This document shows, piece by piece, positions 10,798 through 18,920 of a DNA stretch of 64,000 nucleotides; positions within the stretch are counted from its first letter, which is position 1; every line of letters begins with the position of its first letter. The notes below the pieces were generated by a model. It worked only from the letters and a program-made list of their open reading frames with translations. It did no database searches and had not been told where the DNA came from. The position numbers and the translations under genes were made by a program. The stretch is from contig NZ_JABEKV010000001.1 in assembly GCF_013283645.1 (NCBI RefSeq), forward strand, positions 124,001-188,000, given 5' to 3'. The DNA is from Sinorhizobium psoraleae. GTDB lineage: Bacteria > Pseudomonadota > Alphaproteobacteria > Rhizobiales > Rhizobiaceae.

Positions 10798-11569
10798 CGA
10801 ACGCATGCGGGTCGAGGTCGAGGACGCCGTCGCGATCATGACCGTGTCCAGGCCTGAAAAGCTCAACGCCTTCGACATCGATATGCTGAAGGCCCTCGCT
10901 GCCGCCTGCGACACGGTCGAGGCGAACCGCGATGTGCGCGTCGCGATCCTGACCGGCGAGGGCAAGGCCTTCTCTGCTGGCGGCGACATCAAGGCCTGGG
11001 GCGGCATGGACGCGGCCGAATTCGGTCACGACTGGGTGCGCTTCGGCCATCGTGTCTTCGAACGGCTGGCGACGCTCCGCATGCCGGTGATCGCAGCCTT
11101 GAACGGCCACGCGCTCGGCGGTGGGCTGGAACTGGCGGCGGCGGCCGACATCCGCATCGCCGAAAAGCAGGTAAAGATCGGACTTCCCGAAACGAGCCTC
11201 GGCATGGTGCCCGGCTGGTCGGGCACACAACGGCTCGTCTCCCGCTTCGGTGCGCAGATCGTGCGGCGCATGGTGCTCGGCGGCGAGATGTTCTCGGCGG
11301 AAGGGGCGAAGGCCGAAGGGCTGGTCGATGCCGTCGTCGAGACGGGCACGGTCATGCAGGCTGCGCGGGACTATGCCGCCCGCATCGCAAGCCGCGGGCC
11401 CGCGGCGCTGGAAATATCGAAACTGATGATCGCCTCGGCGAACGGCGAGGACAAGGGCGCGGCAGTCGAGGCGCTGGGCTCGATCCTTGTCGCCAAGACC
11501 GGCGATCTCAAGGAGGGCGTCGCGGCCTTCAGCGAAAAGCGCGAAGCGCGCTTCAAGGGAGAATGGTGA
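10790..11569 (+). CDS. Enoyl-CoA hydratase/isomerase family protein
   Basis: A 259-residue crotonase-fold protein. The oxyanion-hole regions are visible: AFSAGGDIKAWGGMD (about residues 63-77) and NGHALGGGLELAAAADIRIA (about 105-124). The following stretch, KIGLPETSLGMVPGWSGTQRL, contains a glutamate at the position of a catalytic acid in hydratases. Members hydrate, isomerise or cleave CoA thioesters, so the exact reaction cannot be fixed. The start overlaps the CoA-transferase by 8 bases and the stop overlaps the aldehyde dehydrogenase start (TGATG), consistent with translational coupling. Its product would use the CoA ester made by the preceding gene. Confidence 0.92.
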   Translation: MADERMRVEVEDAVAIMTVSRPEKLNAFDIDMLKALAAACDTVEANRDVRVAILTGEGKAFSAGGDIKAWGGMDAAEFGHDWVRFGHRVFERLATLRMPVIAALNGHALGGGLELAAAADIRIAEKQVKIGLPETSLGMVPGWSGTQRLVSRFGAQIVRRMVLGGEMFSAEGAKAEGLVDAVVETGTVMQAARDYAARIASRGPAALEISKLMIASANGEDKGAAVEALGSILVAKTGDLKEGVAAFSEKREARFKGEW

Positions 11570-13077
11570 TGACGGTTCTGGTGAAACCCAAGGCGCTCGG
11601 CGATTACAAGGTTCGCGAATTCCGGATGCTGATCGACGGCAAGTGGGTCGATGGCGCCGAAGGCCGCACGATCGAGCGGGTGGCGCCCGGCCATGGCGTG
11701 ACCGTCAGCCGTTACCAGGCGGCGACGAAGATCGATGCCGAACGCGCGATCGCGGCGGCAAGGCGCGCCTTCGATGACGGTCGCTGGCCGCGGATGACCG
11801 CGTCGGAGCGGTCGCTGATCCTGCTGCGCGCCGCCGACATGATCGCCGCGCGCACCGATGAACTCGCCTTTCTCGATGCGATCGAATCCGGCAAGCCGAT
11901 CAGCCAAGCCAAGGGCGAACTGGCCGGCGCGGCCGACATCTGGCGTTATGCCGCTGCACTCGCCCGCGATCTCTCCGGCGAAAGCTACAATACCCTCGGC
12001 GACGGCACGCTCGGGGTCGTGCTGCGCGAAGCGATCGGCGTGGTTTCGATCATCACGCCGTGGAATTTCCCCTTCCTGATCGTCAGCCAGAAGCTGCCCT
12101 TCGCACTTGCCGCCGGCTGCACGACGGTGGTGAAACCGTCGGAACTGACGTCCGGCTCGACCCTCGTTCTCGGCGAAATTCTCGAGGCGGCTGGTGTGCC
12201 GGCCGGCGTCGTCAACATCATCGTCGGCACGGGGCCGGAGGCCGGCGCACCGCTCACGAGCCACGCGGATGTCGACATGGTTTCCTTCACCGGCTCGACC
12301 GGTGTCGGCCGGCTTACCATGGCGAACGCCGCGCAAACGCTGAAGAAGGTCTCGCTCGAACTCGGCGGCAAGAACCCGCAGATCGTCTACCCGGATGCCA
12401 ACCTCGACGAATTAATCGATGCCGCCGTCTTCGGTGCCTATTTCAATGCTGGCGAATGCTGCAATGCCGGCTCGCGGCTGATTCTCCACCGCGACATCGC
12501 CGACGAGGTCACGGCGCGCATCGCCAGCCTCTCGGCCAAGGTGAAGGTCGGCGATCCGCTCGACCCTGAAACGCAGGTTGGTGCAATCATCACGCCCCAG
12601 CATCTCGAAAAGATCGCTGGCTATGTTTCTTCGGCCTCGAGTGATGGCGCGACCGTTGCCCATGGCGGTGCGGCGCTCGATCTCGGCATGGGGCAGTTCA
12701 TGGCGCCGACCATCCTCTCGGCCGTCCGGCCGGAAATGGCGGTCGCCCAGGAAGAGGTGTTCGGTCCGGTCCTCTCCGTCCTCACCTTCGACACGACGGA
12801 GGAGGCGATCCGTATCGCCAACTCCATCGACTACGGGCTCTCGGCCGGCGTCTGGAGTCGCGATTTCGACACGTGTCTCACGATCGGACGGCGCGTGCGC
12901 GCCGGAACGATCTGGATGAACACCTTCATGGACGGCGCGTCCGAACTGCCCTTCGGCGGCTACCGGCAATCCGGTCTCGGCCGCGAACTCGGGCGCCATG
13001 CAGTGGAGGACTATACCGAGACCAAGACGCTCAACATGCATATCGGCCAGCGCACCAGCTGGTGGATGCCGCGCTGA
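11569..13077 (+). CDS. NAD(P)-dependent aldehyde dehydrogenase
   Basis: A 502-residue member of the aldehyde dehydrogenase superfamily. Landmarks: ITPWNFPFLIVSQKLPFALA (cofactor binding), TVVKPSELT, SFTGSTGVGR, the general-base glutamate in SLELGGKNPQIV and the catalytic cysteine region FNAGECCNAGSRL. The C terminus ends with LPFGGYRQSGLGRELG and a tail. It oxidises an aldehyde intermediate of the pathway to the acid. In-frame starts exist at 11563, 11566 and 11569; the last has AGGGAG seven bases upstream and gives a one-base overlap with the previous stop. It is the last intact gene of the lacI-led operon; the second LacI gene converges on it. Confidence 0.94.
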   Translation: MTVLVKPKALGDYKVREFRMLIDGKWVDGAEGRTIERVAPGHGVTVSRYQAATKIDAERAIAAARRAFDDGRWPRMTASERSLILLRAADMIAARTDELAFLDAIESGKPISQAKGELAGAADIWRYAAALARDLSGESYNTLGDGTLGVVLREAIGVVSIITPWNFPFLIVSQKLPFALAAGCTTVVKPSELTSGSTLVLGEILEAAGVPAGVVNIIVGTGPEAGAPLTSHADVDMVSFTGSTGVGRLTMANAAQTLKKVSLELGGKNPQIVYPDANLDELIDAAVFGAYFNAGECCNAGSRLILHRDIADEVTARIASLSAKVKVGDPLDPETQVGAIITPQHLEKIAGYVSSASSDGATVAHGGAALDLGMGQFMAPTILSAVRPEMAVAQEEVFGPVLSVLTFDTTEEAIRIANSIDYGLSAGVWSRDFDTCLTIGRRVRAGTIWMNTFMDGASELPFGGYRQSGLGRELGRHAVEDYTETKTLNMHIGQRTSWWMPR

Positions 13078-13183
13078 GATCGGATCCGGAGGAGGCTGAA
13101 AAGTGCAGACGCCGACGGCAAGCGAGGAAAAGATCGGGAGGCGCTATCCGCACCCCCGTGCGCGCCGGCCTGTCGCCTTGGCT

Positions 13184-14254
13184 TCAGCTCGCCGCGCCCG
13201 CGGCTTGCGTCTCGAAGGGAAGCTCGGGACTCAGCAGCAATTGCAGTTCATTGATGTCCGTGCTGCCGGCGATGCGGCGCAGGAGGATGCGGCCCATATG
13301 CTCGCCGGTCGCGGTCAGATCCTCGTAGATCGTGTCGACCCGCGGCTGGATCGCGCCCAGCAACTGCGACGTCTGCTTGGCGACGATGTCGTATTCGAGC
13401 CCAAGCGTCAGGCCGCAATCGGTCATGCCGGTGATCGTTGCGAGCGCGCATACCTCACCGCCGCAGGCGAAACCGTCCGGAGGGTCCTTCTCCGCGTAAC
13501 GTCGGCGAATGCGGTCGCGGATGGCGCCCGCCGGGCTGTCCAGATCGATGTCGGAAAGAATTTCATAGGCGCAGCCGGCCTCGCGCACCGCGGTCATGAA
13601 GCCGTGCTGGATGTGGCCGGCGAAGGTGTAGCCCGCTGGACCGCTGATGAGCGCCAGCTTGCGCCGCCCTTTTGCGATCAGCCGGCGCGTCGCTTCGTAG
13701 GCGAAAGTGAAATTGTCGTAGTCGACGAAGGCATGCGCCGTCGCGAGTTCGGTGCGGCCATGCGTGACGAAAGGGAAGCCGTTTTCGGAGAGCAGCATGA
13801 CCCGCGGATCGAGCGGTTCGGTGCGCGAGAAGATCAAGCCGTCCGCCATGCTGTTGCGGATGATGTAGTTGATCGCATCGATATTCGCGGCGTTCAGGAA
13901 ATTCGGCATGACGATCAGGTGGTACGACGTGCCTTGGAGCGCCTTGGCGATGCCGGCCATGACGGAGGTTCCGTAACCCAGGATTTCCTCGTGCGGCTCG
14001 AGCAGGACGGCGATGACGTTGGTGCGACCGGTTTTCAGGCGCTGGGCGGCGCGGTCCGGCGAGTAACCGATGTCGAGCGCCACCTGGCGGACGCGGTTGC
14101 GCGTGTCGATCGATATCTGCGGGGCGTTGGCCAGCGCCCGCGACACGGTGGTGACGGCAAGACCGGTGATGTCCGCGATGGTGCGCAGCGTCGGCTTGCC
14201 GCGGCTGTTTGCCGGGCCGTTGCCGGACCTGACGGATTTGGAGCGAGCTGCCAA
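13184..14254 (-). CDS. LacI-family transcriptional regulator (second)
   Basis: A 356-residue LacI/GalR-type regulator. The HTH TLRTIADITGLAVTTVSRAL is preceded by about 20 basic residues and followed by the hinge SPDRAAQRLKTGRTNVIAVL and a sugar-sensing domain with EATRRLIAKGRRKLALISGP. It resembles AglR-type regulators that control alpha-glucoside uptake, but that is only a family impression. It diverges from the sugar ABC operon, its probable target. The in-frame TTG at 14254 has AGGAAAG about five bases upstream and is preferred; a TTG at 14314 is also in frame and would add 20 residues. AACGTTTTAAAT occurs twice between the two start codons, a candidate operator pair. Confidence 0.9.
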   Translation of the reverse strand: MAARSKSVRSGNGPANSRGKPTLRTIADITGLAVTTVSRALANAPQISIDTRNRVRQVALDIGYSPDRAAQRLKTGRTNVIAVLLEPHEEILGYGTSVMAGIAKALQGTSYHLIVMPNFLNAANIDAINYIIRNSMADGLIFSRTEPLDPRVMLLSENGFPFVTHGRTELATAHAFVDYDNFTFAYEATRRLIAKGRRKLALISGPAGYTFAGHIQHGFMTAVREAGCAYEILSDIDLDSPAGAIRDRIRRRYAEKDPPDGFACGGEVCALATITGMTDCGLTLGLEYDIVAKQTSQLLGAIQPRVDTIYEDLTATGEHMGRILLRRIAGSTDINELQLLLSPELPFETQAAGAAS

Positions 14255-14326
14255 TGGTTCTTTCCTGCGAACGATCAAGAGCGGTTTTGTAACGTGACGC
14301 GAACCATTAGGCAATCGTATGATGAA

Positions 14327-14338
14327 AACGTTTTAAAT
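14327..14338. promoter_or_regulatory. Candidate operator 1 of the second LacI regulator
   Basis: AACGTTTTAAAT, embedded in the palindrome AAAACGTTTT (14325-14334), lies about 70 bases upstream of the lacI start. The same 12-mer recurs at 14464-14475. Confidence 0.5.
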
Positions 14339-14444
14339 GGACGAACGGAGCCAATTTTGTTGCGCTGCATCATGCCCGCGATGTCGTATAATCCAGCAAA
14401 TTCAGGCCGTTTAGGTGACAAGACTGCGGAACGATCCCCAGCGC

Positions 14445-14475
14445 TTGACTTGGTGGTATTTGTAACGTTTTAAAT
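14445..14475 (+). promoter_or_regulatory. Promoter of the sugar ABC operon with overlapping operator 2
   Basis: TTGACT (14445-14450) and TTTAAA (14469-14474) are 18 bases apart, about 110 bases upstream of the SBP start codon. The 12-mer AACGTTTTAAAT (14464-14475) covers the -10, so a bound repressor would exclude RNA polymerase. The second copy is 137 bp upstream. Confidence 0.5.
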
Positions 14476-14585
14476 TGGCCGGGCGGCGCATGCCGCAGGC
14501 CCATTGCCGTCCGGTGAAGACGGGCGGCATTCAAAAAAGGCGGGAGGAGATTCCGCTTCGGTAACTTGCAAACGGGAGGATAACG

Positions 14586-15830
14586 ATGCGCAAGTTGATG
14601 ACGACGACAGCTGTTGCAGCACTGATGTTGGCGGCGACAGCCGCGCGCGCAGCAGAGAACGTGGAAGTGTTGCACTGGTGGACGTCCGGTGGCGAAGCTG
14701 CGGCACTCGATGTTCTCAAAAAGGATCTGGAAGGCAAGGGCATCGGCTGGACCGATATGCCGGTCGCCGGCGGCGGCGGCACCGAAGCAATGACCGTGCT
14801 TCGCGCCCGCGTCACCTCCGGTAATGCTCCGACGGCGGTGCAGATGCTCGGCTTCGACATTCTCGACTGGGCAAAGGAAGGCGCGCTCGGCAACCTCGAC
14901 GACATTGCCGCCAAGGAGGGCTGGGACAAGGTGGTTCCGACCGCCCTGCAGCAATTCTCGAAATATGACGGCCACTGGATCGCCGCTCCGGTCAACGTCC
15001 ATTCGACGAACTGGGTCTGGATCAACAAGGCTGCACTCGACAAGGCCGGCGGCAAGGAGCCGGCGAACTGGGATGAGCTGATCGCGCTGCTCGACAAATT
15101 CAAGGAGCAGGGCATCACGCCGGTCGCCCATGGCGGTCAGCCCTGGCAGGATGCGACGATCTTCGACGCCGTCGTGCTCTCGCTCGGCAACGACTTCTAC
15201 AAGCAGGCCTTCATCGACCTCGATCCGGCGGCGCTCGGCGGCGACAAGATGAAGGAAGCCTTCGACCGCATGACGAAGCTCCGTTCCTATGTCGACGACA
15301 ACTTCTCCGGCCGCGACTGGAATCTCGCTTCGGCCATGGTCATCGAAAACAAGGCCGGCCTGCAGTTCATGGGCGACTGGGCAAAGGGCGAGTTCCTGAA
15401 GGCGAAGAAGGTGCCGGGCACCGATTTCGTCTGCATGCGCTTCCCGGGAACGCAAGGATCGGTCACCTTCAACTCCGACCAGTTCGCCATGTTCAAGGTC
15501 TCGGAAGACAAGGTTCCGGCACAATTGCAGATGGCCTCTGCCATCGAAAGCCCGACCTTCCAGTCGGCTTTCAACGTCGTCAAGGGATCCGTTCCGGCCC
15601 GTACCGACGTTCCGGATACCGACTTCGACGCCTGCGGCAAGAAGGGCATCAAGGACCTCGCGGAAGCCAACGCAAACGGCACGCTCTTCGGCTCCATGGC
15701 CCATGGCCACGCCAACCCGGCCTCCGTCAAGAACGCGATCTACGACGTCGTGACCCGCCAGTTCAACGGCGAGCTCAGCTCGGAAGACGCGGTGAAGGAA
15801 CTCGCCGCGGCGGTCGAGGCCGCGAAGTAA
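14586..15830 (+). CDS. Sugar ABC transporter substrate-binding protein
   Basis: A 414-residue periplasmic protein. It has a signal peptide of about 22 residues ([20 protein letters not shown], cleaved after ARA), then [20 protein letters not shown], the usual opening of family 1 carbohydrate-binding proteins (MalE/UgpB cluster). Further family blocks are [40 protein letters not shown] and [23 protein letters not shown] before the ATG is a strong ribosome site. It is first in an ABC operon, separated from the permeases by a palindromic repeat, an arrangement often linked to higher SBP expression. The ligand is unknown; oligosaccharides or glycosides are likely. Confidence 0.94.
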   Translation: MRKLMTTTAVAALMLAATAARAAENVEVLHWWTSGGEAAALDVLKKDLEGKGIGWTDMPVAGGGGTEAMTVLRARVTSGNAPTAVQMLGFDILDWAKEGALGNLDDIAAKEGWDKVVPTALQQFSKYDGHWIAAPVNVHSTNWVWINKAALDKAGGKEPANWDELIALLDKFKEQGITPVAHGGQPWQDATIFDAVVLSLGNDFYKQAFIDLDPAALGGDKMKEAFDRMTKLRSYVDDNFSGRDWNLASAMVIENKAGLQFMGDWAKGEFLKAKKVPGTDFVCMRFPGTQGSVTFNSDQFAMFKVSEDKVPAQLQMASAIESPTFQSAFNVVKGSVPARTDVPDTDFDACGKKGIKDLAEANANGTLFGSMAHGHANPASVKNAIYDVVTRQFNGELSSEDAVKELAAAVEAAK

Positions 15831-15844
15831 GCGGGACCGAGGGA

Positions 15845-15990
15845 TTGCCCCTCATCCGCCTGCCGACACCTTCTCCCCGCTCGCGGGGAGAAGGACGAGG
15901 GCGGTCCGCTCCGGCGTTCCCCTTTCCCCTTGTTGGGGCGAGCTGGTGCACCTCCGTCCCTCTCCGCGCAAATGGGGAGGGTTAGAGTGA
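15845..15990. repeat. Palindromic GGGGAGAAGG mosaic between SBP and permease genes
   Basis: CCTTCTCCCCGC (15869-15880) pairs with GCGGGGAGAAGG (15883-15894), and further CTCTCC/GGGGAGGG blocks follow up to about 15985. The same family (CCCTCATCC...CTTCTCCCCGC...GCGGGGAGAAGG) recurs near 26.75, 52.7 and 58.5 kb. Located inside an operon, it can fold in the mRNA. Confidence 0.8.
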
Positions 15991-16041
15991 GGAGCAGACG
16001 CGCGGAACGAACGAAACGATACGTCAACGGTGGTAACGATC

Positions 16042-16923
16042 ATGGATAGCCGCACCCGGCTGCAGGAGCTTTTGCCCAAGCTCGTGCTCGCCCCCAGCTT
16101 TCTCATAGTTCTGGTGTTCGTCTACGGCTTCATTGCCTATACCGGCTTCCTCTCGATGACGGACAGCAAGATGCTGCCGTCCTACAATTTCGTCGGCCTG
16201 CTGAATTACAGCCGGCTCTGGGCTCTGCCGCACTGGTGGCGGGCGGTCAGCAACCTCGCGATCTTCGCGACGCTTTATATCGCCATCTGCTCGGTGCTGG
16301 GGCTGGCGCTCGCCATCCTGCTCGACCAGAAGATCAGGGCCGAGGGGTTCCTTCGACCGATCTATCTCTACCCGATGGCGCTTTCCTTCATCGTCACCGG
16401 AACGGCGTGGAAGTGGTTCCTCGATCCCGGCATCGGGCTTGAGAACACCATGCATCTCTGGGGCTGGGAAAGCTTCTCCTTCAACTGGATCAAGGACCGC
16501 AACTTCGCGATCTACTGCGTCGTCATTGCCGCCGTCTGGCAATCGACCGGCTTCATCATGGCGATGTTCCTGGCTGGCCTGCGCGGCGTCGACAATGAAA
16601 TAATCAAGGCCGCCCAGATCGACGGGGCGAAGACGTCCACCATCTATCGTCGGATCATCATTCCACTGATGCGGCCCGTCTTCCTCTCGGCCTTCGTCGT
16701 CCTCGCCCATCTTGCGATCAAGGCTTACGACCTCATCATCGCCTTGACCGGCGGCGGGCCGGGCCAGGCGACCGAACTGCCGGCGACCTTCATGTATTCC
16801 TACACCTTCACCCGCAACCAGATGGGCATCGGCGCATCCTCGGCGATCATCATGCTGGTGATGATCTTCTCGATCATCATTCCCTACCTCTATTCCGAAA
16901 TCCGGGGAGGAAAACGCCAATGA
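16042..16923 (+). CDS. Sugar ABC transporter permease (MalF-type)
   Basis: A 293-residue inner-membrane protein with six hydrophobic segments. The EAA loop that docks the ATPase is IIKAAQIDGAKTSTIYRRII, close to the consensus EAA-x3-G. It forms a heterodimeric channel with the next gene product. ATG at 16042 opens MDSRTRLQELLPKLV; an in-frame GTG at 16030 is possible but less likely. The last codons overlap the next permease start by four bases (ATGA). No frameshifts or missing helices are seen. The long gap before this gene carries the palindromic repeat at 15845-15990. Confidence 0.94.
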   Translation: MDSRTRLQELLPKLVLAPSFLIVLVFVYGFIAYTGFLSMTDSKMLPSYNFVGLLNYSRLWALPHWWRAVSNLAIFATLYIAICSVLGLALAILLDQKIRAEGFLRPIYLYPMALSFIVTGTAWKWFLDPGIGLENTMHLWGWESFSFNWIKDRNFAIYCVVIAAVWQSTGFIMAMFLAGLRGVDNEIIKAAQIDGAKTSTIYRRIIIPLMRPVFLSAFVVLAHLAIKAYDLIIALTGGGPGQATELPATFMYSYTFTRNQMGIGASSAIIMLVMIFSIIIPYLYSEIRGGKRQ

Positions 16924-17801
16924 GAGCCCCCAATCCAGACAATGTCATCTCGCACAACCGCCTGGCGCGGGCACTGATCTACACGGCGCTGATCCTCTTT
17001 GCGCTCTATTCGCTGCTGCCGCTCTATGTGATGGTGGTGAATTCGCTGAAGCCGCTCGACGAAATCCGCCAGGGCGGCATGCTGAACCTGCCGGAGACCT
17101 GGACGGTCGAGCCCTGGCTTTCGGCCTGGTCGACGGCGCAGATCGGCGTTCAGCCGACCGGCCTTCGTCCCTTCTTCATCAATTCGATCCTGATGGTGGT
17201 CCCGGCGGTCGCCATCTCGACGATCATTGGCGCGCTCAACGGCTACGTGCTGACCAAGTGGCGTTTTCCGGGAGCAAACATCTTCTTCGGAATGCTGCTG
17301 CTCTCCTGCTTCATCCCGTTCCAGATCGTGCTGATCCCGATGGCGCGCATTCTCGGCGTGCTAGGTATTGCCGGATCGATCTGGGGGCTGATCCTCGTGC
17401 ATGTGGTTTACGGCATCGGCTTCACGACGCTTTATTTCCGCAACTACTACGAGGCCTTCCCAACCGAACTGGTGCGCGCGGCGCAGATCGACGGCGCGAG
17501 CTTCTTCCAGATCTTCCGGCGCATCATGCTGCCGTCTTCCGGGCCGATCATTGTCGTGTCGGTGATCTGGCAGTTCACCAATATCTGGAACGACTTCCTG
17601 TTCGGTGCCTCGTTCTCGGGACCCTTTTCGACGCCGATGACGGTCGCGCTCAACAACCTGGTTTCGTCGTCCACGGGGGTCAAGGAATACAACGTCCACT
17701 TCGCGGGCGCGATCCTCGCCGCCCTGCCAACGCTCATCGTCTACATCGTGTCCGGCCGCTACTTCGTCCGCGGGCTGATGTCCGGCGCCGTGAAAGGATA
17801 A
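16920..17801 (+). CDS. Sugar ABC transporter permease (MalG-type)
   Basis: A 293-residue permease with six predicted membrane helices and the EAA motif ELVRAAQIDGASFFQIFRRI, partner of the preceding permease in the carbohydrate uptake type 1 (CUT1) family. NSILMVVPAVAISTIIGALN marks the start of the transmembrane core. The ATG overlaps the previous stop by ATGA, and the ATPase gene follows after 4 bases, so the transporter genes are translated as a unit. Confidence 0.94.
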   Translation: MRAPNPDNVISHNRLARALIYTALILFALYSLLPLYVMVVNSLKPLDEIRQGGMLNLPETWTVEPWLSAWSTAQIGVQPTGLRPFFINSILMVVPAVAISTIIGALNGYVLTKWRFPGANIFFGMLLLSCFIPFQIVLIPMARILGVLGIAGSIWGLILVHVVYGIGFTTLYFRNYYEAFPTELVRAAQIDGASFFQIFRRIMLPSSGPIIVVSVIWQFTNIWNDFLFGASFSGPFSTPMTVALNNLVSSSTGVKEYNVHFAGAILAALPTLIVYIVSGRYFVRGLMSGAVKG

Positions 17802-17805
17802 GCTC

Positions 17806-18918
17806 ATGTCTTTCTTGAAAATCAGCAACCTGCGCAAATCCTACGGCTCTCTTGAAATCCTCAAGGACATCAACCTGGAGATCGAGAAGGGCGGGTTCCT
17901 CGTCCTCGTCGGTCCGTCGGGCTGCGGCAAGTCGACCCTCCTGAACACGATCGCGGGCCTGGAACCGATCACCTCGGGGGACATCGCAATCAACGGCCGG
18001 TCGGTCTCGGGGCTTCACCCGTCGAAGCGCGATATCGCCATGGTGTTCCAGTCCTATGCGCTCTACCCGAACATGACGGTCGCCGGAAACATCGCCTTCG
18101 GCATGGAAATCCGCGGCGTGCCGAAGGAGGAGCGCGAGAAGGCGATCAAGCAGGTTGCCGACATGCTGCAGATCGGCCATCTCCTCGACCGCAAGCCGAG
18201 CCAGCTTTCCGGTGGCCAGCGCCAGCGCGTCGCCATGGGCCGCGCGCTCGTACGCAATCCGCAGGTCTTCCTCTTCGACGAGCCTCTGTCGAACCTTGAT
18301 GCGAAACTGCGTGTCGATATGCGCACCGAGATCAAGCGCCTGCATCACCGCATGAAGACCACGATCGTCTACGTGACGCACGACCAGATCGAGGCGATGA
18401 CGCTCGCCACCAAGATCGCCGTCTTGAGGGATGGGGTGTTGCAGCAGTTCGGCTCGCCGGCCGAGATCTACAACAATCCGGCCAACATGTTCGTCGCCGA
18501 CTTCATGGGGTCACCGGCGATGAACCTGCTGACTGCCCGCATCGAAAAGACTGGCGCCGATGTAGCAGTCACGCTGGCGCGGCCGAACGCCGAGCCATTG
18601 AAGCTCGCCGTGCCGCATAACGGCGCGCTATCCGCCTATGCCGGCAAGGATGTCGTGTTCGGCATCCGGCCGGAGGCCCTGACGGACCCCGACGGTGCCG
18701 ACCGTAACGCGAAATATGTCGCGGAAGGCGAGTGCCTGATCGAGGTGGTCGAGCCGGCCGGCTCCGACACCTTTGCGGTGACGCGTCTCGGCGGCAAGGA
18801 AATCGTCGCCCGACTGCGCGCCGACGCGCGCATCGCACCCGGTCAAACGTCGCGGCTCGCCTTCAACCTCGACAAGGCGGTGTTCTTCGATCCGCAAAGC
18901 CAGATGCGGATCGCGTGA
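17806..18918 (+). CDS. Sugar ABC transporter ATP-binding protein (MalK/UgpC type)
   Basis: A 370-residue ATPase. Walker A is GPSGCGKST (about residues 38-46), the ABC signature is LSGGQRQRVAMGRA, Walker B is VFLFDEPLSNLDA, and the switch histidine is in VYVTHDQIEAMTL. A C-terminal TOBE/MalK-type domain (about residues 240-370, with FGIRPEAL) is present, typical of CUT1 ATPases that drive oligosaccharide or polyol import. It follows the permeases closely, and the GMC flavoprotein gene begins 2 bases after its stop, linking transport and oxidation of the same compound. Confidence 0.96.
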   Translation: MSFLKISNLRKSYGSLEILKDINLEIEKGGFLVLVGPSGCGKSTLLNTIAGLEPITSGDIAINGRSVSGLHPSKRDIAMVFQSYALYPNMTVAGNIAFGMEIRGVPKEEREKAIKQVADMLQIGHLLDRKPSQLSGGQRQRVAMGRALVRNPQVFLFDEPLSNLDAKLRVDMRTEIKRLHHRMKTTIVYVTHDQIEAMTLATKIAVLRDGVLQQFGSPAEIYNNPANMFVADFMGSPAMNLLTARIEKTGADVAVTLARPNAEPLKLAVPHNGALSAYAGKDVVFGIRPEALTDPDGADRNAKYVAEGECLIEVVEPAGSDTFAVTRLGGKEIVARLRADARIAPGQTSRLAFNLDKAVFFDPQSQMRIA

Positions 18919-18920
18919 GC

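Noticed and set aside
15845..15990. Insertion sequence or attachment site
   Set aside because: No transposase, no flanking target duplication; the same short mosaic recurs four times, so it is a small intergenic repeat.
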